Shown piece by piece: positions 41,894 through 54,728 of a stretch of DNA of 64,000 bases. The notes below the pieces were generated by a model, which saw nothing but the letters and a program-made list of their open reading frames with translations, did no database searches and was not told where the DNA came from. The stretch's first letter is position 1. Every line of letters starts with the position of its first letter. This DNA is from Brachynemurus nebulosus (Eukaryota; Arthropoda; Insecta; Neuroptera; Myrmeleontidae): positions 57,090,660-57,154,659 of the forward strand of contig JAPWDM010000004.1 of the NCBI GenBank assembly GCA_035578155.1, given 5' to 3'. Position numbers and translations under genes: made by a program.

Positions 41894-42663
41894 TTGACCT
41901 TTGACCCGGCACGTACCGAGTACATATATCAAAATTTGTTGTTGACATTTGACCCCAACACGCGCACATACTGTTGGCCTTGCAATTCCTAAGAGCTGGG
42001 TCAGCACCTCGACAAAATAAATTCAAGTTAACCCATTATGCGTCATCACAATTTGGTCATCACGATTTGGATTTGTGTTAACCCATTACCCGCCAGATCT
42101 AACCTAGTTTTTTTAATGCAAACCTAACGCATCCGCAAACTGAATTTTAGTACACGACGCATGCGCAGACTGAATTTTAGACTACAAATTGATAGTTGGG
42201 GTACACTACCACGTCAAAAATGTGCGGAATACCTTGACTCGGAGGTGGCTCCAAGCTTGTGACACCATACTGTACTTAAATTTTAGTACACTGCCGTGTC
42301 AAAAGTGCGGACTTCCCTGACCAAAAAGGTAACCGATCACCTTTTGGAACGTACTGTACTTATTTTGTGTACGTGCAAACCTTGACCTTTGACCCCAATA
42401 CGCGCTTGCTTTAGTTGCATCATCTTAAACGAAAGGTACACTACCGCGTCAAAAATGTGGGATTACCCTGACCCAGGGGGTGGCCCCAAACTTTTCACAC
42501 CGTACTGTACTTAAATTTTTGGTACACTGCCGGGTCAAAAGTGTGGACCCCCTGACCAAAAAAGTGTCCGATCATTTTTTGAAGCGCACTCTACTTATTT
42601 TGTGTACGTGCAAACCTTTGACTCCAACACGCGCTTGCCTTAACTGCGTCATCTTAAACGAAA
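41894..42663 (+). repeat. Relic of a second Polinton terminal repeat
   Basis: Collinear with about 900-1608 of the Polinton left TIR: 'ttgacctttgacccggcacgta', 'ttgttgttgacatttgacccca', the doubled 'acgcatgcgcagactgaatttta', then the 'gtactgtacttaaattttt' and 'caacacgcgcttgc' subrepeats. Visibly diverged, and missing the outermost 130 bp and the inner end. No Polinton gene lies next to it. Confidence 0.85.
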
Positions 42664-43642
42664 ATTTGGCGCAGTCGCTTTTTGGTTTTAAATTACTATA
42701 ATTTAATTATATCGTTTAATATAAAAATTAAGACGAGGCATTGAGTTTTGCTAAATTTTTTTATAAATTAGTAGTTTGAGGTAACAAATTTATAGAATAT
42801 CATCTATATATGTCATCTGATATATTTGTATGATTTTTTATGAATCGTCCATAGATTGCTGTATACAGTAATAAAAATTGATATTTTACGGTTTTTCGTA
42901 AATTTTGACAGACAAAAAATTTTGCAAAACCCTTTCTTAGCGAGCGCCTGCGACCCAATAGGCACCTACATGCCAAATTTCAAGTTTGTAGGTATTGTAG
43001 TTTTGGAAATTTTGTGATAGATGAGTGAGTGTATAAGTGGTATTTCGCATTTATATAATAGATAAAGGACTGAAAAAGTAAAATATACTGGAACGATTAG
43101 GAATACCGGACTTGGAATTTAAACCATTCAACTTGTGTTTTTATTACTGATAAGAAATTTCTTTTTCACGTCTGTTTTATTGACGTTATGTTTCAAACCA
43201 AAAACTTAAATTATTACGATATAAACACAACATTGATAGACGTCTTGCGTATTACTGAATAAATACACCACGTATATATACAGTATACACTATTAAACCA
43301 CGCAAAGTAAAATTTAAATTTTTGAAATGTTTGTTAAAATGTGGCTTCGTGGTTTGTAGTGCGCATGCGTATTACATTTTGTCGACTGCATCTAACGCAA
43401 CCATTAAAAAGTGGACGTTGCTCACGTAGCTAGCTATTGCTAATTAAAAAAAATACAGTACGTATTGGAAAAATAAGAAATGAAACACTACTTTAGTGTA
43501 ATTTATCTGCGACATTTTCTCATGAATACTATAAATATTTTCCATCGAATTACTATCGACGTATTATGATGTCCGACGAGCTCGTTCAAGAGTTGTCGAA
43601 TTTACCTGTACCTATACTAAAAGATAAATTTTGAGAAGGTTA
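42664..43642. other. Non-coding DNA
   Basis: No gene. 42930-43030 ('cttagcgagcgcctgcgaccc...catgccaaatttcaagtttgtaggtattg') resembles a tail segment found in many insect repeats. Confidence 0.4.
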
Positions 43643-44875
43643 GGGGAGAAGCAGGCAAAATGGAAATAGAAGGCAAGATGGAAATTCGAGATTATTCTAT
43701 CTTATCATCTGATAATTGTAAATCTTTTTGTTCCTAATGAAAATTCACAAAAATACCCCGATGTCTCTAAAATGGTGTAGATACATATAGCGGTTTTTAT
43801 TCAGTTGCGTAATATAATAAAAATGACAATTTGAAATAAGTTTGAGTCTTTTTTCAATAGTTGTACAAAAAATAGTATTTTATTAATATCAACAATTTTT
43901 GTTGTGCTAAAATAATCAGTTTTTTTAAAATAAGTCTTGATATTAATAATTTCAAAATATTAAAACCCTTTTGTTTTTTAAATTTAAACTTGAGAATTAA
44001 GCGTTTCGAGCAAAATGAAAACCATCAATTGCACCTAAGATGGAAATGTTTCCACCAGTATAGATACAGTGTAATATGTGCACGCAATACATACACTGAC
44101 TCCTCAAGCAGAATCATTATTTGTTATCATTAGAAGGTATGATATTTTAAAAAAATAAACAATAATTATGAAAATATTTTTAAATAAAATATTGTTTAAA
44201 AATTAAAAATACAGCATATTTGAATCTATAACTTATCCATTTTGAATTATAATATATATTTGGATCTGTGATCAAAATTTACACATAAAATAGCTTCGTT
44301 TGTTGAATTAACAGAAACAATGTAAATAATTGTTATTCTATTTTTGTGTTTTATGTATGTTCCATTTTGCCCAACGTCAAGTCCCATCTTAGTTTCACAT
44401 AGCGGGCAAGATGGAAAAAATGCAAATTTTTTTAAAATGGCCTTCTAATCCCAATATCGTATTACTTGCTGTTACGGGATATGTTTTTTCAATAATGTTT
44501 GTACGCCATTGTCTTATGTAGCACTCTATTTATTGATTCATTATCATATTATACTTATATATACATTATAATTAACACACATTAAGTTTCACGTACACAC
44601 ACATCATCATACACGCATCATAGATCAAATCAATCGTTCGATCGCAACGCGATCCGCCAACACACACATACACACAGATATAATATGTACATAATACTAA
44701 CGTATGCAATATTTGTAATAATAACTGAAATACATAACACTTGCGTAATTTTTTATGGTATTTTGGTTAAAAAATAACCAAATTTTAGATCGAAATCATA
44801 AAATTTTTACTAACGCAATTTTTGCCTTCCATTCTTGTAAAAGTTAAAACGTTTCGAATTTGCCTGCTTCTCCCC
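43643..44875. mobile_element. Mariner/pogo-type MITE, 1.23 kb, TA target
   Basis: Ends GGGGAGAAGCAGGCAAA and its reverse complement, each flanked outside by TA (43641-43642, 44876-44877). Subterminal copies of GCAAGATGGAAA / CCATTTTGCC occur near both ends (43655-43690, 44360-44420, 44820). No transposase. TIR plus TA duplication fit Tc1/mariner-superfamily non-autonomous elements. Confidence 0.75.
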
Positions 44876-44877
44876 TA

Positions 44878-45553
44878 TGTTGGTAGTCCAGAAAAGTGAT
44901 ACCATGTTAAATACTTCCAACTGAAAGTTTTGTGCCACTAAATTTCCGTAATTTATTATTGATATATTGTATGACTTCCGAAACGATTAAAATTGATCAG
45001 CAAACCACAATTGGGTTGAAAATTTATAATGTAAATAAATGACACAACATATTTTGTCTAGAAAAAGAACAGTAGACCTACGCAAAACAATATTAATATC
45101 CTTTTTTTGTGAAATTTTAGTATATAGTAAATAACGAATATAAAATGAATATGAAATCGAAATATTTATTGTAGGGTTAAAACCTTACGAGAAAAAAGCT
45201 TTTTCTTGATATATATATATATATACAATATACATATATGTGTATATACGTTGATACGAAGGGATGTACGGTACCATGTGCAGTATTTGATATATATTAT
45301 CGTAATATAATAACGTAAAATGGGATCGCAAGTAAGTTCGTTTAATGTCAAAATATAAATATGTATAAAATGTCAAAAGAAGCTGAGCTGATTTTGATGT
45401 TGTTTTAAATTGGATAAATAAAATAGGAATATGTATAGTATACGATCTATATGCTTGTATTTCAACCGTATATTCGTTTTAAAGCTAACATAGTGCTGAT
45501 AAGATATTTGAATAAAAGAATAGTCTTAACAAAATAGGATATATATATATATA
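44878..45553. other. Non-coding DNA
   Basis: No gene; short TA runs near 45208 and 45540. Confidence 0.4.
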
Positions 45554-46705
45554 TAGCGATTATTCCAATGGCTGTATCTTCGTGAAAAATGGTCGTATTG
45601 GAGTCGTAAGCAAAGCAATTTGAAGCTGGAAGTTTCTAGTTTCGAGATCTTGCGATAAAAAAATTTTCAAAGCAATGTGTATCACCTAATTCTAATAAAT
45701 ACACTGAAAAAAAAAATTTCAAAATTTTTTTGGTTTCTTTTTTTGATCTACGGACTTGAAAAAAATCTTTCCGACTTGACCACCATATGAACCGGATAAC
45801 CTGTTCATTCAGCTTTAATTTGCTTTTTTTTAGACCTTTATACGACCACTTCTCGCTGAGATATCGGGCTTTGAATGGAAAAGGATTATTTCGTCTTTGA
45901 CCATCGATATCTCAGCAACCAATGATCACACAGAAAATTGAAGATGAGTTCTAGAAACTCGAATAAATTCTCTACAAGGATTAGCCATTGTTTTTCGGAA
46001 AATCTTTTTTTGCATACTCTACATGAATTTGAAAAATCAAGAAAAAACGAGTTTTTGTTGGCTTTTTGGAAAATCAAGCGCTAAATTAAAGACATCGAGC
46101 AAACCATTAATGTTAAGTATGCCTTTTACAGTTCAATGTACCCACAAAAACTCCACCGAGTTTCAATCTAATCCATCCAGTCGTTTTTTGTTTCATTCGA
46201 TTGAATTTTTGAAAAATTTAAAGGATCGTTTTTTTGCTCTTAAACTTTCATAATTTTTAACAAAGTGGAAAAACAAATTTTCTCAGATTTTTTCACATTT
46301 TTATCAATAACAGTTATTATTTTTTTCCATTTATTAACCCATCTTCAGTTTTCTGTGTGATCATTAGTTGCTGAGATATGGAAGGTCAAAGACGAAATGG
46401 TCCTTTTCCATTCAAAGCGCGATATCTCAGCAAGAAGTGGTCGTATAAAGATCTAAAAAAAAGCGATTCATATGGTGGTTAAATCGGAAAACTTTTTCCA
46501 AGTCCGTGGACCAAAAAAAAAAAACCGAAAAAATTTCGAAAATTTTTTTTTCAGTGTATTTATTAGGATTGCGCGATACACGTTGCTTTGAAAATTTTTT
46601 TATAGCAAAATTTCCTAACTAGAAACTTCCAGCTTTAAATTGTTTTGCTTACGGCTCCGATACGACCATTTTTCACAAAGATAGAGCCATTGGAGAAATC
46701 GCTAA
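45554..46705. mobile_element. Fold-back element with roughly 390-bp arms
   Basis: Arms of about 45554-45945 and 46335-46705 are inverted copies at modest divergence ('gcgatt(a/t)(t/c)tccaatggct', 'gaagctggaagtttctagtt', 'aataaatacactgaaaaaaa', 'gagatatcg...ctttgaatggaaaagga'). A short (TA)n abuts the left end; about 45 bp separate the right arm from the next (TA)n. Confidence 0.8.
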
Positions 46706-46749
46706 AAATTTGGAAATCGTTCTTTTTTATCCTGTAATTTTTTCTCCTA

Positions 46750-46752
<3 letters not shown>

Positions 46753-46818
<66 letters not shown>
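46753..46818. repeat. (TA)n microsatellite
   Basis: Lies between two inverted-repeat elements. Confidence 0.95.
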
Positions 46819-46819
<1 letters not shown>

Positions 46820-47346
46820 CTGAGTAATTGCTATAGAGCTGATAGTACGTTCAGAAATAATGGTACCTTTTCATCTACACTTTTTTCCAAAACTCAATAA
46901 TCAGCGAGAGAAAGTAGAGGGGTAAAATGTAGAGCGGTGGAACGGAATTGGCGTCTCCTTTTTTAATTTTTTAGGTGCTTTTGAATAATAGATTCATATT
47001 TTAGGGATGCATATGAACTTTAGGATAATTTAATTTATGGTACCAATTATTTCATTACTTATGGCTAGGGGATAATTTGAAAATAGTTACTTCTACTTTA
47101 AATTACCCGAAAGCGGTGTTATTTATCGAGATTTAATCCTCCTAACGTAAAATACGTTTCCCTAAAATATCAATCCGTTATTCAGAAGCGTTTGGAAAAT
47201 ATTTAGCAAAAATGGTTTTCCCGTCACCCCTTTACAGGGTTGCATCTCCCTTATTATTGAGTTTTGTAAAAAAGCGTACATGAAAAGGTACCATTATTTT
47301 TGAACGTAGGTACTGTCAGTTACGGTACCTACATAATTCTGGACTA

Positions 47347-47348
<2 letters not shown>
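46819..47348. mobile_element. Short inverted-repeat element between two (TA)n tracts
   Basis: Arms of about 46847-46960 and 47200-47312 ('acgttcagaaataatggtac', 'ttttccaaaactcaataat') are inverted. (TA)n touches both sides. No coding sequence. Confidence 0.7.

Positions 47349-47418
<70 letters not shown>
47349..47418. repeat. (TA)n microsatellite
   Basis: Seventy bp of TA between two different elements. Confidence 0.95.
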
Positions 47419-48478
<1,060 letters not shown>

Positions 48479-48737
48479 TTGATTAAATGCGAGGCGAATT
48501 TAAATTGAAGAATAATCATTCTATTAATAATAATTATCGATCTTAAGTTTACGGTGCTAACAGAACTGTACTTATATTTTAAAAATTTAACACGTTAATA
48601 AATGTGTACAAATACATTTAAAAAAAAAATTGTATCGATATAATCTCTCTTAACCATTCACTGTTAATAAAAATTAGTTAAAAGCAATTAAAACGTTTTA
48701 TTTGAAAACATTACAAAAACTTTAACTTTTTTCTTAA

Positions 48738-49255
48738 TTAAAATGGTTGAAAATTTGACTGACTGACTGTAATTTAAAACTTGTTAATAAAAAAATAAGC
48801 TGCCATTTATAAAAATATTTTTACGAAATCAAAACAATGTGTTGTCTCTCTCACATTTTACTGAAAGGAAAAAGACAATTGATACACATAAATCATTTAT
48901 TTGTAAAATCAAAAAATACCTTACGTGATACATATATAGGTATTCAAATTAAAGTTACACAAACAAGTTTTAACAAGAAAGGTATGGATACAAATCTAAA
49001 AAGTATTAAAAATATACGGATATAAAACGATATATTCATCTATACATTATGTATTATTTATTTCTAAAACCGCATCAAAATGTTTTATCTAGAGGAAATA
49101 AACAATTTTTAATGCCTACTGTCAGCCCCGTGCCTGTTACGATAAATAATAATAATTTTTGGTATCAGAGGCTTCTTTCAGAAATAACTTCATTAATATA
49201 TAAATGTCAAAACTCTTCGAGCATCGGATCGCATTCTGGTATAGCGGCTTTGACG

Positions 49256-49315
<60 letters not shown>

Positions 49316-49609
49316 CCGTTTTATATCCGTATATTTTGAATACATTTTAGATTTGTATCCATACCTTTCTTGTTAAAACTTGTTTGTGTAACTTTAATTT
49401 GAATACCTATATATGTATTACGTAAGGTATTTTTTGATGTTACAAATAAATGATTTATGTGTATCAATTGTCTTTTTTCTTCCAGTAAAATGTGAGACAG
49501 ACAACACATTGTTTTGATTTCGTAAAAATATTTTTATAAATGGCAGCTTATTTTTTTATTAACAAGTTTTAAATTACAGTCAGTCAGTCAAATTTTCAAC
49601 CATTTTAAT
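48738..49609. mobile_element. Fold-back element with roughly 293-bp arms
   Basis: Arms 48738-49030 and 49317-49609 are inverted copies at high identity (from 'aattaaaatggttgaaaatt' to 'tatacggatataaaacg'). The central 286 bp ends in a (TA)n tract at 49257-49314, and another (TA)n starts 6 bp beyond the right arm. Confidence 0.85.
49257..49314. repeat. (TA)n microsatellite
   Basis: Lies inside the fold-back, at the inner edge of the right arm. Confidence 0.95.
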
Positions 49610-49612
49610 TTG

Positions 49613-49614
<2 letters not shown>

Positions 49615-49685
<71 letters not shown>
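49615..49685. repeat. (TA)n microsatellite
   Basis: Begins a few bases outside the fold-back right arm. Confidence 0.95.
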
Positions 49686-49688
<3 letters not shown>

Positions 49689-50528
49689 CGGAGTCGCCCA
49701 TCGTCGTTTCAAATCTACATGGTACATGGACAAAATGGGTATGAACGAATGGGTACGAATTTTTTTGATGATTAGTCTTTGTTTTGTGGTTATTAATTTC
49801 TGATAGTGGTAAAGTCAAATTTATATTAAATGAAAGTGACTCATACCAAAAATAAAATTTTTTCACAAAAATATTATTATGATTTCTACTATCCTTTTTC
49901 AATATATTAGATAGTAGGTCTTGTGTTACATTACGACTTGTCTGATACATAAATTTATATGAATGAGTAATTTTCAGTTCATATAAATTATAGTATGCAA
50001 CTTGCTATGATCTCTATACAGAGACGGCGTAAGACTTAAATTTTAAGTGGGCAAGATTAATTTTTCGGAGACTCATTCTTTAATTTTTTTGACTCATTCT
50101 TTAATTTCTTCTAAAAATATAGGTGACGAGCAAAAAAAAAAAACATATCATATTCTCTGTTCAATTTTATTAAAGTATTACCATCTCTTCGCAGTGCGAG
50201 GTTCGAAAGTGCAGGAGACTAAGTGCGGTCGCACATTTCACACTCTTTTTCTACCGCCTTTGTCTCTAAAGTATGTTTAGTAAAAAAAAAATGTACGGTA
50301 TTTGAACAAATATTTTTATAAAATATATTAGAAAAGAAATATTGTATTTCTAAGAAATTGTATTTTACAGTTGAAAGCAAAAGATATTTTCCGAATCAAA
50401 TGCATGAATGAAAACACTGGATATTTCTAAAGTAATTTTTTAGTATGAACAGTTATAAAAATTTGTTTTAAAATAATGGACTAGTAAAATTCATTTTAAA
50501 TTACCAAAGTAACGTATTTTCTACAATA

Positions 50529-50532
<4 letters not shown>
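49686..50532. other. Non-coding DNA
   Basis: No gene recognised. Confidence 0.4.

Positions 50533-50606
<74 letters not shown>
50533..50606. repeat. (TA)n microsatellite
   Basis: Directly followed by the CAGTCAAACCTGG terminus of a pogo-like end. Confidence 0.95.
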
Positions 50607-50607
<1 letters not shown>

Positions 50608-50820
50608 CAGTCAAACCTGGATAGGGAAGAACTGGGTAAACGAGAAAACTCTATAAGTGAGACTAATTGCCAGGTCCCGCAACTTTACCACTCTAAAACC
50701 TCCATGAGTGAGAAACAAAAACCTGTATAAATGAGAGTTGTTTTTCGCCCATGGACCTCTATAAATGAGACTGCTAATTGCCCGTACCTCTATAAGTGAC
50801 AGTTAAACGTATATTTAACA
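50608..50820 (+). mobile_element. Solo end of a pogo/Tigger-like DNA transposon
   Basis: CAGTCAAACCTGGATA terminus followed by five spaced copies of a (A)CCTCTATAAGTGAGA-like repeat (about 50650, 50700, 50726, 50757, 50790). Such subterminal arrays are typical binding sites of pogo-type transposases. No opposite end was found. Confidence 0.6.
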
Positions 50821-52089
50821 CTTGTTATTTATGAGTTTAGAACTCATTCTTAAATTTAAATAAATTTATACATACATATTTTATTAGAATGCCTGAATGT
50901 GCTTATGTTCTTGTTTTCTTATAATTCGAGGAACTCATTTTCTATTCAAATAGCCAAAATGCATTTTTTTTGTAAGCTTATCTATGTCCAAATATAATTA
51001 TATACTGTGTGAGTTTTTCGGGAGTTGCCATTTTTATTAGAGCCAAACCGTTGATTTAATCGAAAATTTGTTCAAATAAGAGTTGTAGATATCGACGCGG
51101 GCAACCAATTGCGATAATCAGGAGCTTTATAGCTCTTATGGTTTTCGAGCTATGATACAAACTTACCTTTTTTAAATGGAATAGTATACTTATTTGTTGA
51201 TAAAAATTATTCAATAAAGCAACAGAAATAAAAAATAAAAAAACAAAAATTTTTATCTTAATTTTTTTTTCAAATTTTGCAACTTTCGCGCTTAAAAGTG
51301 ATTTATTTAAGTTAATTTTGTGGAATTTAAGAATGCTTTATTCAAACAGCCATCGTTATTTACGTTAAATAATTGTGCAGCTAAACAGTAATTGTATTTA
51401 TGCTACATAGATGGCTGTAGATGGTTTTACCGTATACAACACAAATAACTAATTCAAAATGTCAGCTCTTTAAATACCAAAATTTTATTAATTTTTATTC
51501 AATATTTTGTGTTTATATTGATTTACAACTAAAATGTATTTACCTGGCATGTAACTAATTAAAAAAATGAATTAAGAAAACGCGGAACGTCATTAAATGG
51601 TAAAAAGACTGACCTTGTTTTAAGCAATTTTTTTTTTTAAATTTACAATATTTCGATAATGTATGTAATTCAGTTTTAGGTACTTTATTGGAGTATTTCT
51701 AATAACTTATTATTGTGTTTACTGAAGATAGAATAACGATTTTATTCTCATATTTAATTCAGTTTCATGGAAGTTTTCGAAATGACATAACCTCTAGTAT
51801 GTTCCTATTCATTGTTATTTTAAAAGGTAAGGTTAATTCCACAATTTCATAATAATTATTTACAATGTAAGTAACGAAATTTTTTGATTCATAGGATTCT
51901 GTAAAGCTTTAGTGAAACAGGTTCAGTATGAAGTTAATATAAAATTGCCGGAGTATGGTACTTCTGTGGAAAAAATTCAAGAAATAGGAAAGTTAACGCG
52001 AGGAAACTGCCCCTAAAAATTTTCCACCCAGGGCCTCTGCTCCGCGTGCTCGTAGTGTAAATCTACCAGTGGTTATACGTAACTACCAG
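50821..52089. other. AT-rich non-coding DNA
   Basis: No gene recognised. Confidence 0.4.
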
Positions 52090-52895
52090 CAGGGCTGGGA
52101 AAAATGGTTCATAGAAATTAAAATAGAAAATGGAAAATGGGTTTCAAAAATGCATTTAAAATACAAAATGGAAAATGGTTTTGCTGAACATATTTAAAAT
52201 AGAAAATGGAAAATAGCTATTTAAAATGGATCATAAAATGCCAAATGCTTTTTTTATTTTAAATTCTATAAATTTTTTTGTCAATATTAAAAAAAAGTTA
52301 AGAAAATTTCAAACGTACTGAAATTAAATAAAGGCAGTCTTTTGAGAAAATTTTGTAAAGTTTACATGATATGAAAGCGAAATTTAACTCTTGAAATATT
52401 GTTACTTTAAAATATTGTAAAATTTAATTCAGCCTTGACATATTCAAACTTTGACTACGCTACAACTGCGACTTCTAAATTATGAAAATCATCTACTTGT
52501 AATACAAAACATTTTTTATCGCCGTGTCTTAAAGATAATATGTAGTACTCAACTTGAGTCAGAAAAGTTTGACTACAACTACAACTCTAGTAATAAATTT
52601 AACTTTCGTAACTTTGCAACTCGAGTAATAAAAATTTGAATCAATTAAATAAACTTACATTTAATTTACAATTTGTTAGACTTCAGATCGTTCAGTTCGA
52701 ATTCTATAATTTATGCACATAAATTTGAGTATACATGCATTTTAATTTTAAATGTAAAATGGATTCAAATTTTCTTTTTAAATACAAAATGGAAAACGGT
52801 TTGACCGAACTTATTTAAAATAGAAAATGGAAAATGCCATTTTGTATTTTAAATACATATTTAAAATGAATTCATTTTAAATAGCTCCAGCCCTG
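52090..52895. mobile_element. hAT-like non-autonomous element, 806 bp
   Basis: Ends CAGGGCTGG and CCAGCCCTG, the common hAT terminus. Subterminal regions on both sides are made of 'ttaaaatagaaaatggaaaatgg' repeats. The flanking octamers (actaccag, atcaacag) match at only 5 of 8 positions, so the target duplication is eroded or absent. Confidence 0.6.
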
Positions 52896-53582
52896 ATCAA
52901 CAGAACATTATTTTATTGTAAAATTGTATCAATCAATTTTTTGACAAAATACTTAGCTACTCAATTTTAGGAGCGCTTTTAATTTTTTCTTCATCTTCGG
53001 ATTGTTGTACTATTAATTGAATCAGTTATTTCAGAAACAACACATGTAACAATTTCAGCTATTTTCAGTTAGAGGTGGATTTGTATATAGTTTACCAAGG
53101 CGCATCGTTTGGTGCAGAAAAAACACACATAACATTAACCCAACCCGTTGAAATCTAATCTTGAAGTTTGCCTTTAGAACAGAAACAACACATGTGAATC
53201 ACTTATATTGTATTGACTATGAAAATGAGTGAAGCTAATGTGACCACAATCGTAGATTTCCTGCAGAAACAACACATGTGAAATTTCTTTAAAATGTCAT
53301 AATTTGATTTTTGATGAAATTTTTTCGGCAAAAACTTGTCAACTGACGTAAATATAGTTTATTTACAAAAATTATAATAAACAGAAACATACATAATATA
53401 CAGTAACAAGTATAATAATCTATTATAATAATATTATTAACAAACAAATCAACAACAGGCCAGTAGCGTTAACAATAAAAAGAAAAAAGACTATCTACTG
53501 CTACATGATTGATCAAAATATAGTGAAAATTTTGAACAGAGCATTGTTAGCGATTGTGACACATTAAGTGGTAAATACTAGC
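52896..53582. other. Non-coding DNA, probable LINE 3' UTR
   Basis: Contains four spaced copies of a CAGAAACAACACATGTGA-like phrase (about 53033, 53115, 53180, 53265). It lies downstream of the minus-strand LINE frame, so part may be its 3' UTR. Confidence 0.45.
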
Positions 53583-54728
53583 TCAGTGCTCAAGAGTCCC
53601 TAACGCATATAAAAATACGTCGTTCAGCTGCTCCAGCCCTCTTATGGCTAATAACGTCGTCATGGGATCACCTCCAACACTGACATGCTTATTCAAGTAC
53701 ATTTGCCTTTTAAAAGGATACTTTTTACATTTGAAAAGAAAGTACGTAAGATCGTTAACTTCGTTACACTGTTGACAAATTTCTTCATGTTTCAGAGTCA
53801 GTTTACAGCCTTTGAAGAAAATTTTTGTACATATTTTATTTGAGATTCGTAACTGACTAACTAATCTTATTTTGGAAAAATTAGCCTTGAGGTGAAGATA
53901 GTTATTCCCATTTTCTTCAGGTATCAGGCGTCTGTACATTGGGGTATAAGTAGACTGCTGCAAGCGGTTTAGATCGGCGTCTTTTAATAAGTTTTCATAT
54001 TTTTGAATAATTTCGGTTAGCATTCTTTTTGTTTTGAACATGTCCTGCGCTTCCCACAAATCTTCGTAACCAAATTGAGTCAACTTTTGTTTTAAAGATA
54101 CAACCCCGTTAGAGTTTTTGTAGGTTGGGTCATCAGATAGTTCCTTTAGTTTTGCATAGCATACTTTTGGGATTCTCTCGTCTGTCATATTCAGCAAATG
54201 ACACCACCATACCAACATACGTTTTAAAATAAGTGTAGCCAAGTGTGGACAGTTCACCTCCGACCTCACTACATAATCAGGTGTCGTCATTGATAATTGT
54301 AGTAGATTTTTCCAGTACTGTGTTTGTACATTTTCCAGTACTTGTACATATTTTACCGCCCATATTTCACAAGCATACAGCAATGTCGATCGAACTATGG
54401 AGTCGAAAAGGGTTTTCTTGGTTTCCCAATAGTTTAATTTTGAGATTGACAGTATCGATTTTGATTTTCCCGCTGCTATTCGTGCTTTTGAAATAAAATG
54501 GTCGCAACAGTTTTTAAAACTACCCGATGCCGAAAATGGTACACTTAGATATGTATACGTTTTTACTTTTTCAATTTCCACATTATGTAGCGTAAACCCA
54601 AGTTCTTTTAATTTTGGTGATTTATGAAAAATCACTATTTTCGATTTGCTTATATTTACTGTCAGATGGTTTTTTATGCAATATTCTGAGAGCACCTCAA
54701 TTTTAATGTCAAAATATGTTCCAAACAT
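53583..54728 (-). pseudogene. LINE reverse transcriptase C-terminal fragment
   Basis: The 381-codon frame starts after the catalytic centre: the post-YADD strand (EYCIKNHLTVNISKSKIVIF), thumb (FISKARIAAGKSKSIL), LYACEIWAVKYVQVLENVQTQYWK and a C-terminal knuckle (CQQCNEVNDLTYFLFKCKK). The upstream frame is closed by a stop and YADD is missing, so the copy is 5'-truncated. Same family as the LINE nested in the Polinton but diverged from it. No target duplication identified. Confidence 0.82.
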
